DNA of 64,000 nucleotides from NCBI GenBank assembly GCA_023055505.1, contig JALIRH010000003.1, forward strand, positions 33,420,842 to 33,484,841, in the 5' to 3' direction. Source of the stretch: Callipepla californica brunnescens. Its lineage: Eukaryota; Chordata; Aves; Galliformes; Odontophoridae. A model generated the notes under the pieces. It had not been told where the DNA came from. It made no database searches and saw only the letters and a list, made by a program, of their open reading frames with translations. Below, piece by piece: positions 14,656 to 27,056 of this stretch; positions within the stretch are counted from its first letter, which is position 1; each line of letters starts with the position of its first letter. A program made the position numbers and the translations under genes.

Positions 14656-14893
14656 GGAAGGGAAGGGAAGGGAAGGGAAGGGAAGGGAAGGGAAGGGAAG
14701 GGAAGGGAAGGGAAGGGAAGGGAAGGGAAGGGAAGGGAAGGGAAGGGAAGGGAAGGGAAGGGAAGGGAAGGGAAGGGAAGGGAAGGGAAGGGAAGGGAAG
14801 GGAAGGGAAGGGAAGGGAAGGGAAGGGAAGGGAAGGGAAGGGAAGGGAAGGGAAGGGAAGGGAAGGGAAGGGAAGGGAAGGGAAGGGAAGGGA
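14656..14893. repeat. Pure (GGGAA)n pentanucleotide array, 47 copies
   Basis: The unit GGAAG (equivalent to GGGAA) repeats 47 times without a single interruption, followed by a partial unit 'gga'. The plus strand is all purine and the minus strand all pyrimidine. A five-base unit with no stop codon leaves all six frames open, which explains long artificial frames reading Gly-Arg-Glu-Gly-Lys on plus and Pro-Phe-Pro-Ser-Leu on minus. These are not genes. Runs of GGG separated by AA fit the G-quadruplex pattern on the plus strand, and the mirror symmetry fits triplex (H-DNA) formation. Neither is demonstrated. Perfect purity implies recent expansion and likely length polymorphism. Confidence 0.98.
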
Positions 14894-17815
14894 GGAGCGC
14901 GCTTTTCAGGAAAAAATTGCCAACTTCCAGGTATGCTTATTTTAAAGAATGTCCTTCTTTGAATATTATATTTATTTCCATTCTTGTGTATTACTGTGGA
15001 CACTAAACATCTGCCATTCATTTTGCCTTAACAGAGAATTCAACATTGATATAAATACCGAATAATATGGATCACTGCGTATAAAGTTTCAGGATGTTAA
15101 AATGGCTTCATTGCCACCTAAGATTTCACTTTCTTGATGGCTGAGAGATGTTTTGGAACATTTTTGTTACTTTTTCTCTCACTGAAATTGATGTCATTTC
15201 ACATAAGAGAGAAAGTCTGATCCTGCTTTCTCAATTTTCAGCTTGCTTCTCTGTTTTGGGTTAATGTGTTTTGGTTATTTGAGAATATGACAACTGTGCT
15301 TGATGTCTTTTATAATTTAAGTTGATACACTAAATGGTAGTCTAGTCTTCATTCTCAGTCATATCAAATGGAATACAATATTTTCTGAACTGTGGTTTCT
15401 GGCTCAGCTAAAACTCATACGGTCATGATTATCTGGTCTGTTCTTTATGTAAGCTATCAGCAGACAAACTAAACCACACTAATACAGATTATTTAGATTG
15501 TATCCAATATAGGACAAGGACAGTAAGAATACCTCTAGGTGGCATAACAAGATGACTTTTCCTGGCATGTAAAGCCAACTGATGACAGCCAGAGCCATTA
15601 ACATGCCTAGAAGCACTTTGAAATAACATGGAAAACTGTTTTAATGAAGTGCAATTAACAATATTTTCCAAAGTTAAGAAAATACTCACTGAGTTGCTTA
15701 ATGTAAAATAATTCCTTAATATATGAATATTTCCATAACAGAAATTCCAGAATTGTCAAAAGATGCTGATTGTCAAAATAAAGTCACATGATAAAATAGA
15801 AAAAGTGTAATAAAGGAAACAATTTTTACCACAGTCTGTTAAATTCATTCCATATCATTAAAAATATTATTTAATAGAGAAATTATGCATGAATTTCTGA
15901 ATGGCTTTTTGCTGAGGCTGGGTGACAGTGACTAGGAATGGTTGATAGTATCTTCATCACTTAGGAATTTTCCTGTACAAATGATGTGTTCTCTTCCATC
16001 CCAGGAAATCATCATGTTGCACCATCAAGTCTTGCAGTTTCTTTCAAAGAAATCAGCTAGAATTTAAATGAACTTCTTCTCTATCCTTTGTACTTGTGAA
16101 AGCAGAATTTCTGTGCGTTTACCTATTAAATTCCTTACTATATGCTTACTTTCCTGGAATTCTTTTAAATGAAATTTTTCTAAAATTTTACCATAATCTA
16201 TGTTCAGTCCAAGTTACATGTTTTTATTACTGTGGTGCTGAGTCAATGCTAACAATCTTTTCCTCTCCAGCAGGTTTTATTAAATTGGGCTAACCCTAGT
16301 TGCACAACTTCAGATTCAAATTTAGCCTACCTGTAGGTGGTTTAGAAAGATCATAAGTCCGAACATAGCTATCTTTAAAACTTCATGCAGCTCAGTTTTC
16401 ATTAATATTAGAAAAACACCTACTTCTTTTTTTTTTTTTTTAAAAAAAAGGATGGGGAAATATTTTTTGCTTTTTTTTCAGTTAAATGACAAAGTTTATA
16501 TTGTAATTGAATTGGTTGTTTCTTGTTTTTGAGACTATTCAATTGATATTTACAAAAGCATTGGAGATCACGGTATTATATAGTTTACTACTGTTAATGA
16601 AAATAAAACAAAAGAGTTTATAAATCAATAGTATAACAGGTTTTCATCATATGAATTCAGGGCAGTTGGAAAAAACCTTCTATCCTTCAGCCCTCACATC
16701 ACCATAATTTAGAGAAACTGGGGATAATCAATCACATAGGGTCAGTAGATAAGAGTGTAAGTAGTGTTGAGAACTTGTGCAACTGCAAGGGATATTGCTG
16801 CTCTTCTGCAGAGAAAGGCTCCAGAAATTTCATTTATATTTTAGCTGAAGCTCTTGAGACCATTGCATTAAGTCTCCAAGGTAACACTTCAGTTACAGAC
16901 ATCCTTAACAGAACCAATTCACTTTCAATGTCAATGTCTTCAAGCCTGTATTCTCCACTTCTCAGTGACACAGATGGGTGTGCAGCTGTGTCAGGGACAA
17001 AGGCACTGAGACATTGCTCTGCAAATGCAAAAAAGTGACCTGTCCCTGGTGGAAGCACAGCTGTGAACTGGAACAACTGCAGCCTGTACTGAGGCTGCCA
17101 GCTCAGGGTTCTGCCAGCATCAGGAGTACCAAAGGAATTGCTTTGTAAATAAGCCTCCATCATTAGAAAGAACATGCTCTTCACCTTAGGTTCTCATTGT
17201 TGTTTTTAAAAAATGCAGTGATGTGAGGTACAGCAGAACTATTTCCTTTAGATAGTTAAAATGTTTGCTCACTATAAGTAGAACATTATGTTTTCTTAAA
17301 CACAGCAGATGTGTCATAACAGTAGTCATAACTACACACTCCTCACTGCTACACTCTAGATTCAGTATAGCTTGCAGAAAAGTAGTTCTCCCTCCTTCAA
17401 TGGTTGGTACAAGTCTTGGGGCTCAGAGTGGAGTTCAGCAGTGGGAAGGGCAGCATGCAGGAAATTTTCAGCACAACAAAAGCTGGGAAAGTCCCCTGGG
17501 GTCATAGTACCTGGGGGAGCAGCTGCTGGCAGAATTCTGTTACAGCTGTGCCTGCATGGGATGGAAAGCAGGGAATCAAATCAGGTACAACCAAGTAAGA
17601 GGGTTGCGAATATCTACAGAAAGGGCTGGAGGGAAGGGCTCTGTGTAAGAACACAGTAAGCAGCTGCAAATGATATTTTTTTCCTCAGTCAACTTCTTCA
17701 GCATCTTCCCTGAGATTGATGTCTCCTTCTTCTGCTTAGTTATTTAGTTTGGTTTAAACCTGGCTTTAATGACAAGGAACATTTTGATGCTTCTTTTTCT
17801 GGTGGTCTAGGATTC
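14894..17815. other. Non-coding DNA, no recognised element
   Basis: No gene or repeat is recognised apart from the T15A8 tract at 16427-16449. From about 16960 to 17680 the DNA becomes less AT-rich and has overlapping short frames on both strands (such as 16834-17184 minus, 116 codons). This may be an unrecognised old transposon leading into the LTR-like element that follows. Overlapping opposite-strand frames argue against a gene. Confidence 0.6.
16427..16449. repeat. T15A8 homopolymer junction
   Basis: Fifteen T are followed directly by eight A. The two runs are self-complementary and could form a short hairpin. No retroelement is recognised nearby. Confidence 0.85.
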
Positions 17816-18658
17816 TGTCACAAAGATGAGGTATTGGCAGCAGGGATAGGGAGGAGGATCTGCAGGGGTGGCCACTGTGAAAAGAAGCAGGGGCCTGTCC
17901 CAAACTCAGAGATTGTTTCAATGAATGAAGTACAGGACACTACTGAGACCAACCATCAAGCTGGTTATGACTCTGAGATAATGTACTTTAAGAAACTGTG
18001 GAAAAACTCTTTGCAGATGCAGTGAAAGAGGAGTGGGAAAAAAATGTGAGAAACACAATACTGTAGACAAAACAGTCAGTTAAGAACAGGGAGGAAGTAC
18101 TCCAGATATTGGAGAGGAAATTCTCCTGCACTCAGACCATGGTGAAGCAGAGTGCCTTCCTGAAGCCCATGGAGAGCCCAGGCAGGAGCAGTCTGGCTGG
18201 TAATCTGCAAGGATCAGCAGCCTGTGGGTGACCCAGGCTGGGATGGTCTATTCCTCAAGGACTGCACTTTGTGGGACCACATACTGGAAAAGGGGGAGAT
18301 AATGAAGATGAAGAAACAGCAGGGACAAAATGTTTTAGACTGACCACAACTTTCATTCCCCATTCCCCTGTGAAGCTCATTGAGAAGAGGAGGTAGAAGA
18401 TCCAGGAATGAAGGAGAAAAGTTTTGCCTGGGAAGAGGGGAGGAGGGGGAAGGAATTCTTCCAGTTTGTTTTGATTTCTTACCATCTTATTCTATTTTTA
18501 ATTGGTAGTTTATCAGTAAGCAATCTTTGTCTTTATTGCAGGCCATGAGCTTCATGAGCTTTCCCACTGTTTTCTGCCTCTGTCCTGTTGAGGAGGGGGA
18601 GCAAGACAGCAGCTGGGTAGGGCTGTGGCAGCCAGCCATGGTCAGACTCACTCCAGCA
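17816..18658 (+). mobile_element. Old solo LTR-like avian retroviral repeat
   Basis: I recognise this by memory as a diverged copy of a dispersed avian LTR repeat, but I am not sure of the family name. In order, resembling blocks are 'tgcaggggtggccactgtga' near the start, 'gtgagaaacacaatactgta', 'agaccatggtgaagcagagt', 'ttcattccccattcccctgt', 'ttttgatttcttaccatctt', and near the end 'cctgttgaggagggggagca' and 'cagccagccatggtcagact'. The proposed ends are TG (17816) and CA (18658), the usual LTR termini, giving about 843 bp. The polyadenylation signal expected around 18505 is decayed. No internal retroviral genes flank it, so it is best read as a solo LTR left by recombination between two LTRs. 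I could not see a target-site duplication. Exact ends are uncertain. Confidence 0.5.
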
Positions 18659-21600
18659 AGTATAATCTTCTTTGTGAATGCTAACACACACACAAAAAAA
18701 AGCCCACACGGAAAAACAACCCATCTTCATCCTATGTGATAGCCCATTAATACAAAAGGCTTCTAAAGGACACCCCTGCTACTTTCCAAAAATGATCAAT
18801 CCAAAACTATTTATATATATATACTTGTGAAATTCTACTGAATCAAATTGAGACATCAGAAATTCATAGATCCAGCCAGGGAGTCTAACAGTGATTTTTT
18901 TTGGCTTATAAGTTTTGATCCTTTGAGGATCACTTGAATTCCACATTAAATGTATTCTTCTTTTAAATTAAATATCTGATTTGTTTTATTTCCTCAGAGA
19001 CTAAAGCTGCAGTGATAAAGGCTTAAACAAAAGCCAAGCGTGATCAGTTAAAATATTATTTTTGCAGCCATGACACTAGATTCAAGCAACGTTTCTCATA
19101 TATTCATTATTCTCCTTTTTCTGTAGCAAATTGCTTATTATGGTTAAAAAATAATTCAATTTTCTTGGTCTCAATATTATCTGTGTTACATAAAGACTGA
19201 GCAAAACTAAACTTTGTAGTATCTATCAGTAAATGCTATGAAATTCCATTCTGACTGTTACTAAAAAGGAAGAGAATGGAAATTCCACGGTCCATTAATG
19301 AAAAGATAAATCTCCCAGTTAATAACTCCAATTATATGTATGAGTAAATCTTTCTGTATATGTAAGTTTCAGAATAAATCTTTTTGTTGATCAAGTTTGC
19401 TAGAAGCTTGTTCACTACTATGTGGTCCAATGGAAACAACAAAGAATGATATTTCACTCAGAACAAAGTCCCATGTACCTGTATCTTCCCAGTAAGAAAG
19501 TATATCTTCTCCTGAGCTACAGTATGTCCAATACTTCTAATGCATGCCATAACTGCATCTACTTAATGATAATTTTCTTCCGATGTTTCTGATTTCCCTG
19601 TGTGTGCTCCAGGAACCATCTACAGGAAACACCCTTGAATTTAAAAGTAGAATAACTTACCTAAAAGCAATGGAATAGATATGTAAAAGTTAGGAGTGCT
19701 GGACTTCGATCACAATTTTGAAAGTGGCTTTGAGTGAAGAAAGAGTTTGATGGTTCTTTGAAAGCTGATTTCCTAGGATTTTAATATGAAATCTGATCAA
19801 CTAGAGGGTTCTCACAGCGTTGCTGCTTACTGCAGTAAACATCTCTTCACAGACATTTCTCTGAATTTGATTTCAGATCATTTAGTTGGTGTTTGTGTTT
19901 TTTTTAAAATTACTATTACTTCTCAATGCCATTTTTTTTTCTATCATATTTTGACTTCTATTTCTTTTAAGTCTAGTTACTTATCATTAGCATGTGGCTA
20001 GTGTGATTTTTTTTTTATAATTTGTTTATAATTTTTTTTTGGGCTGTGCTTAGTAGGATTTCTATCTCTTAAATCAGATTTTTGCTTTGTTCTAAGTCAC
20101 TTATTTTACCTACAGTTACTTTGTTTAGTTTGACTTGATTAATTCCCTAACACATTATACTTGTTAAACCGTCCTTTCCAAATGTATCAAAATGTAATTC
20201 ACAACATATATTTATTCAACAAATATCTTAGTGATATCAGATTTTTAGCTATATAATTTCATCAGCACTTTTTCAGTTTTTATCCTTTTTTAAAATCATT
20301 TAAACTTATTTGTGTTTTCTCCTGAAAATTTAAACATCTGTTACATTACAAGATTATTTAAATATTGAAAGCAAAATGTTTCAGTCTTGTTCAACTTCTC
20401 CCACATAAAGAGTGTGGGCAACTCAAAAGAGATCCAGAAGTTTCAAATATTGAATAACTTTAGCTAAGAAATCTCCCAAAATACAAATTATCAGAAAAGT
20501 TAGCCAAGTTCTAGTCACTTTAGTTTAGCTCTCTAAAGTAATGAAAAAACCTGCTGACTTCAAAAAATTATTTTGCATGCAAGCTGTTGATTAAAGCTAA
20601 TTTAGAACAGGGGACTAGGGCCAAAACTGACACTGATTCCATTACAGTTGATGTAACCTGAATTTATCTAGATTTTGAAGACCAACATACATCCTAACTA
20701 ACAGATAAATGAAGGGAAACCAGTATGCACTGACAACATATGGTGTAGGAGCAGTTTATTTTGATTTGTAAACTCTGACAGCCATCAGAGCAGGTGAACA
20801 TCCAACTCACTTTACTGTGCTTTTTATACCACATTGAAGTGATGTGTAAAAAGATATGGAAGTAACACAACACTATGTGGGAATGTGTTTATGTAAGTCT
20901 AATTAGTACACATAGATTAATATAAAGATACATATGCATGGTTAACCACAAAAAAATACTGGCATATTTGTCTCCAAATTGCATACTTAGTACTAGGCAA
21001 ATGATACACAAGGTATTTTTATATATCCAATGGAAATCTGACAGAAAGTTAAATGTTGAAATCTCAGTTCTAAAGGATAAATTAGTTTATCAGCGCAAAA
21101 AGGCAACAGCATTCAGTGGTGAAGGATTTCCTGTAAATCTATGGAGGAACCTTTCATTTTTATATTAGTAGCCAATTCATCCTGATCTTTGAAAACCTTT
21201 CAAGTCTGAATACTGCCTACAGTATAAAACATGTAATTGAAACTTGGTTTGTCTGAGATCAAACCTGGGGGAAATTGCCTGAAGTTGAGTGCACTAGTCA
21301 GTTCGATTTAAAATAACCTTCTGAAGAGAGCATGAGCTTTGTTTCTTTGTGCATTTTCCAACCTGCAATCTTCCTACAAATTGTTGGATTGAACTCTTTA
21401 ATTAAAGGTGGGTGTTATTTTGAACAATCAGATTCATTTTATAAAGGAACAGAATTTCAAGGAAAAATCTATAGTGATCAACATAGAAGGAAGTGGCACA
21501 TTTGTCTTGTTTTCTGTCCAAATTACTTTTTCCTTACCAATAAAATAGTGCAGTTTCAAAGCTAGACATTGCAGCTTTGGGAAAGAAATGTCAGCTAGAT

Positions 21601-24600
21601 TTTGCATCACAAATGCAAGGCAAATAATTGCAAGAAAAATCCTAACAGGACATCTGCCTGTGTGTGGAGTGTAGGCGTATATCTAACAACACACAGGCAC
21701 AGACAGATTGCAACTTTGCTGGATCATTTATGTAACTTTCATATGTTACAGAAAGTTATGAAAAACATTAAATGACAGTAGGAACAGTTCTCTAAAATTT
21801 ACACTCCCCTTCATGGGACAAAAGACTCTACAAGCTGGAAACCAGTTGTTTCAAGGCCTGTTCCTCCAGGAGAAATAACAATGCCAAGAAAATTATCTTA
21901 ATGGTTTTTTTCCTCATGTTTGTGTCGACACAATTCTATCCTAGCTACATTTACTGGCAAACCTACTAAACAAACAAGGCTGCCCAAGCTCTCCATCTCA
22001 TGTGCTGGTTGAAAGTGGAAGTTTGATTACACACGCCCTTGTTATGGACTGATCATTATCTCTTTGTATATGATTTGTGGGGTGCTATTTTTGTGAGGAA
22101 AAAAAAAAAAAAGCCAAACAGAAATAAATGCAAATACAGTCTGCAGCTTTTCTGTCTTCTGCCAACTAATTGTTAGCAATATATCTAGTGGAGGATCTAT
22201 TGCTTCATTTTAATTATTGGGAAAACAATATTTAGACAATGTGCACTTCTCTGTGGTGAAAAGCAAAAGGAATCAGAAGCAGTCAAAGAAATAACCTTCA
22301 AGAGGTATGTGGAATGAAAACTACATTGGAGTTACATTTGCCTGAGCTGAGGCGAAGCAATATAGCATAATATGACCAGAAAATCCATATGCTCTAGATA
22401 CACCCCCTAGGTTGACTACCAAAATTGCAAAAAAATCTGAGGGGGACCAAGCTAGACAAAGTCATTTCATGTCACCACAGTCACTTATTTTACATAAATG
22501 AAAGTATTTGAACAGAATTTCTGTTTGAAACAAAGAGTACATGGCATGAGAGGTACCTTCATTGCCCTGCAGTGCAAATCTTTTAAGTGAATTTTTTCAC
22601 AATCTTTACTATGAAACATATTTTAAATGAAAATATTGATTTTGGTGATTTATGCTCACACTGTGAAAACTTACCATCATGAAACTGCAGATAAGATCGA
22701 AGTTTAGAATTTGAAACTAGAACCACTGACAGTGATTGAAGTGTCTAATGCATAACTACAAAGTACAATTGAAGCTACCACATTGGTAAAATATTTCTCA
22801 GAATTTTTTTTAGGCGAAATAATTTGTTGATGACTTTAGCAAGACCTAAAAATTACAGTGAATACTAATATACATGCCTCAAATTTTGGATAAAATTTTC
22901 ATGCTCATTACAAGTGTAGCATTTATTATCTTTTCTACCACAATGCTGTATTTTATCCCAATATATCTTGTTTCCCAAAATATAGTTCCTAGGAGACTAG
23001 ATCAAGGGGAAACTAAGGGTGATCTCTACATGATTCTTCATGTATATAACTAGATTTTATGGAGTAAATAATCTGAAGGATGTCCTATGGTTGGGACTCA
23101 AAACAAATCTAATACCACCCACATTAGTCCTGCCAAAGGAACTACATTGTGCCCATATTTAGAGAGAAAAGCAAACAGGGCCAAAAACTATTCCCTTATA
23201 TTCTGCATCTGATAGAACTATTTCATGTCAACATGGAGCAAAGATCATGGCTTTGGGAAAAACTACTTCTTGAACTTGGTCCAGAAAAAACAACATGAGG
23301 ACCATTTTTCAAGTAGACAATGGCTCTGGGGCAGTTTCGAACATGGACAAAAATCTGGGCCAGACTGGGATTTCAGCTGAATTTTGTATTTGTTTTCCCT
23401 TGGGTCATGAACAGATGATTAAGATTCCATGGCAGCATCCTTGTAATCACTGCTATGAGTAGGAATGGGAGGAGGAGTCTGAGCACCCTCTTGTTTTGGT
23501 GCCTTGCCCACGCTTGGTGAAGCTCCAGCTGCAGTCCCCAGCTTGTCTCTGAACCCAACTGGCTTCAGGCATGTTTGGCCAAAGCAGTCTGTCACCCCAG
23601 GGGTGTGCTTCTCTGTTCTACATTTGTTCCCCTGTGATCATCCCTCTTCTAGCATGTTTTTAAACGCAAAAAATTAGCTTCCCATACCCTCTTAGCAATT
23701 GTGTGTTTTTTTCACAGGAATACAGTTATAGAGTAGACAAACCAAGTTTAGCAATTAACACAGTTGAATTTTCGTGATTAGAATCTCTCCTAGAAAGAAC
23801 ATGATGTACCTTTGAGTACAAATGGTGGTTTTAATATTAAAATGACAAGTTGTATATTTCATCAATCATAGCCCCAGATGCAAACTAGAAAAATAAGCAC
23901 ATGACAAGCACTATGAAAATCAGATGTGAAAGGTATACTTATCTCAAAAAAAAACCAAAACCAACTTATTAGAAAATATTAAAAAGATAGTGAAATCATA
24001 AACTACAGTCAGAAATAATTAAATCAGTGAAAGCATATTTTTCACAAAATAGCAGCAGTGGCTTATCCATGTAACTCAACATTTTCACTTTTGTGCCATG
24101 AACTGGTAGAAAACAGGGAGAAAAATATTAAACTTCACACTGAATTATTCTGCTCAGCAGTAAACTATTAACTTTTTCTGTATAATTTCAGAGAATGTTA
24201 TACACTGCAATTCAAACACTACTTTGTAGGAATAACCAAAAATTTTCTGACAGCAGTTCACAATTGACACATGTGAATTTAACTGGACTCTAAATCCTCA
24301 GCTGCTACTGTCAGGACACACAGCATCTGTCTGTAGCTTACAGAGAAGAGACATTGGCTGAAATTACTGAAAATATTTCTGAAGTTATTACAAAATAATA
24401 CTGATACTTGTAAGGTATTACTATGTTAATATAGCTCTCTTTCTGCAACAATGAGCAGACATGAAAGAAAGATATTCATGGATTGGTGTATAAGAATATG
24501 TGCCATGACAGATGCAAAATACCAGTCTAACCTGTATGTCTGGTGGCTGGATAATTTGCCAATTTGCATACACCATTTGAGATGGAAAGGGGTGGACTTT

Positions 24601-24863
24601 CCTGCTCAAGAAGGCCTCAGGATTTTACCAGTGTTTAAGGTGGGAAACACATAGCCCAGACAGCTGGTGGAGCCTGCAGTATGTACACTCAGGAGAGGGC
24701 TTAATGACATTTCAGAAGGACTTTTCCACAGGAAGTCCTTTAACAAATTCCCTTCTCATGGAAAATGTAAATACTATCAGCTTTTCCTCTTGTAAAAAAA
24801 ATCTTCAAAATTCCAATTCTACCTAGGAAGAAAAGTTCAAGCTTTACTAAGAAGGTATTTTTC

Positions 24864-24909
24864 TTTTTTTTTTGGGGGGGGGGGAGGTTGTTTGTTTGTT
24901 TGTTTGTTT
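24864..24909. repeat. T10-G11 tract followed by (GTTT)5
   Basis: Ten T are followed by eleven G, a short spacer, then five copies of GTTT. The sequence is purely low-complexity. It creates a poly-proline/lysine-rich minus-strand frame that is an artefact. Confidence 0.9.
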
Positions 24910-26184
24910 TGGTTCAACCTCTGCTTTGTTTTGGATTTCTTCTTATACCATTTCATATAAGAATGCAAGCTGGTAAGTTGTTTTGTGTAGCTTAACATAG
25001 TTATTCTGAAAAGCAATTTATTTATTGGTTGAATTTTCAAAGCACTGAATGCTAATAGGTTGACTCATAAGCTGCATTCATAATAAGAAAAATACATTAT
25101 AAGTTACTGAATATATTCTAATCTATTAACCAAGAAAACAGAGGTTTTTAAGATTTCAGTTGCACAGTAGGTAGTCCAAAATTTACATTTTCTCAGTGTA
25201 CCTGAGACTCTTACAACATCAAGTACCATACCTGTGATGAGACTAGCATGCCTTGTTCACACATCTTTCCCAAAACAGCCAGCTGTAATTACGGAACGAG
25301 CTGGACCTCTCTAGGTGTTTGGAAACAGAAAGTACATCATTTTTTTTTTGTTAGTTTAGAACTTGCTCTAGCTTCTGCATCTCTGCTATTAGTGAAAACA
25401 GTTGTGATGATTTTGCAATCACATAGAGGAATTAGCTCTGCTTTTGATTTAGCCCTCTGTGCTAGCTGCAATGTCTCTCACATACACAAGTATTTCCATC
25501 ATTCCAAAATCCCTACTGCAAAACAGGAGTCCAGAAACTAAAATGTAAAAGATTGGTTCATATGCAAACACCATATCTGGTGGTGTGACATTTAAATCTT
25601 CATCAAAGCCACCGCAGACCAAGCTGATCTTTTGTTAACAAGAGCTAGCCCTTGGTGTTGTTCAAATAAATGTTTGCTTGAACAACTTACTCTGCAAAAG
25701 TGTAAAACACATCATGTTTGCTTCTTAACTACTTTCTCATTACTTTTCAAAGTTACTCCTGATAACAAAACCTAGAAACCTTGAAGTACACAAAAAGCAA
25801 AGAGAAGAAAACAGGATTTCTGAAAAGTTTATACAAATAACTGTGACAATTGTTAAAAACATTTTTTATTTTGTTTTTGAATAAGAATTATTAAGTAAGT
25901 TTGTTTTGCATTTTTGATCCAATAAAACACAACGGATGGATTTTAAAACCAGCTTTTAAGCAGGTAATTTTGATAGTCTGCACTAAAATGCTTATATGCT
26001 TCTTGATCTGCCACAGTCCATACCAGACATTATGCACAGGTAAGAAAACTTTGAATCTCTATGTCAAAATTTTAGGGAACAGTGATAACCAGCTATTTGT
26101 CCCTTGAATGCCTATGTATGTCCATTTCTCAAGGTCCTCTCAGAAGCAGTATCCCATTCCACATCTCTATGTGGTACCTTATTC

Positions 26185-26205
26185 GCTGCTGCTGCTGCTG
26201 CTGCT
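26185..26205. repeat. (GCT)7 trinucleotide repeat
   Basis: Seven perfect GCT units are followed by GTT. In one plus frame they give a run of cysteines, but the surrounding frame (26082-26402) has no recognisable domain. There is no evidence that the repeat is translated. Confidence 0.9.
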
Positions 26206-26560
26206 GTTGTGGTTTCCCTCATGGAGGCACAGGGCTGCCCTTTGCCACCTATACCTTACATAATGTGGGAATGACACAAGGCACAAGTCTCCAGGTGTCA
26301 CTGAAGCAGTGTGAGAAAGAAGGGAACCACACCCTCTTTTTCATTATCCAGTGCAGGGAACATACCCCCACATCTGCCCCTCTCTCCTTTTCCTTTACTT
26401 AGGATAAGAGTAGAAGTACCAGTCTGAGATGACATATGTTAACAAGCAAGGAAATGTCAGAGCACAACATGAGAAAACATGTTAGTGATGTGTTTATCCT
26501 ACAATTCTGAGCTTTGTAAATTCTCCCTTCCTTTTATTTTTATTTTTTTTAATCTTGATT

Positions 26561-27056
26561 TCAAGGCCACTGGTCCCTTTCATGCTGATTAGATTTTCCT
26601 CTTTTGTTTTCATTCCTGTGGTTTAACCATCTTTCTTTGCTAATGAAATCATTCTGGCAATTTCATCATGATACTTTCATGTCATTTGTGACAATTCCAG
26701 CTGCTGTATATTTGTTTATACTTAAATCTTCCACTAGACTTAAACAATGCCTTTCAAGGAGTCCATCTTTCGTTTTAAATGCCACTTAGTCATTCATGAC
26801 CTTGAATTACATTTTGATACTCTCATTCCTTCTTTTCCAAGTTCAGGGGGTAATCTCTCTCTTTCCCGTTATTCCTTTTGACAGTCATCTGGGGACCCAA
26901 CTTGGTATACTCTTGATTTCTTTTGGCTAATCCCCTGAGTGCCTCTTTCAAAATTTCCTTCATAAAAGCCAACTCCTTATCCTTTTCTCATAATCGCCTT
27001 CCTAGTTCTCCCTGTAATGTTGCTACACTTCCTTTTGACTTAAGAATTTCACTTCA
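26561..27056 (-). pseudogene. Decayed coding-like tract, possible retrocopy of a coiled-coil protein
   Basis: I do not recognise the parent gene. On the minus strand, a frame from 27053 to 26826 runs about 76 codons with one internal TGA at 26988-26990. It includes the charged, helical-looking segments TLQGELGRRL before that stop and KDKELAFMKEILKEALRG after it. A second frame, after an apparent frameshift and further stops, runs about 38 codons (ending near 26655) and includes GLLERHCLSLVEDLSINK. The composition, alternating charged and hydrophobic residues with many E and K, is typical of coiled coils. The stop after an Arg-Leu pair is compatible with CGA-to-TGA decay. Just past the low-coordinate end, an interrupted T-rich run (26534-26550) would be an A-rich tail on the coding strand, as in a processed retrocopy. 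This is an inference; chance open frames in AT-rich DNA remain possible. Confidence 0.3.

Noticed and set aside
14566..15021. Three overlapping frames of 102-151 codons on both strands with pentapeptide repeats
   Set aside because: They are produced entirely by the GGGAA microsatellite, which has no stop in any frame. No protein evidence exists.
26082..26402. A frame with eight consecutive cysteines from the GCT repeat
   Set aside because: It is a simple-repeat translation without flanking domain similarity.
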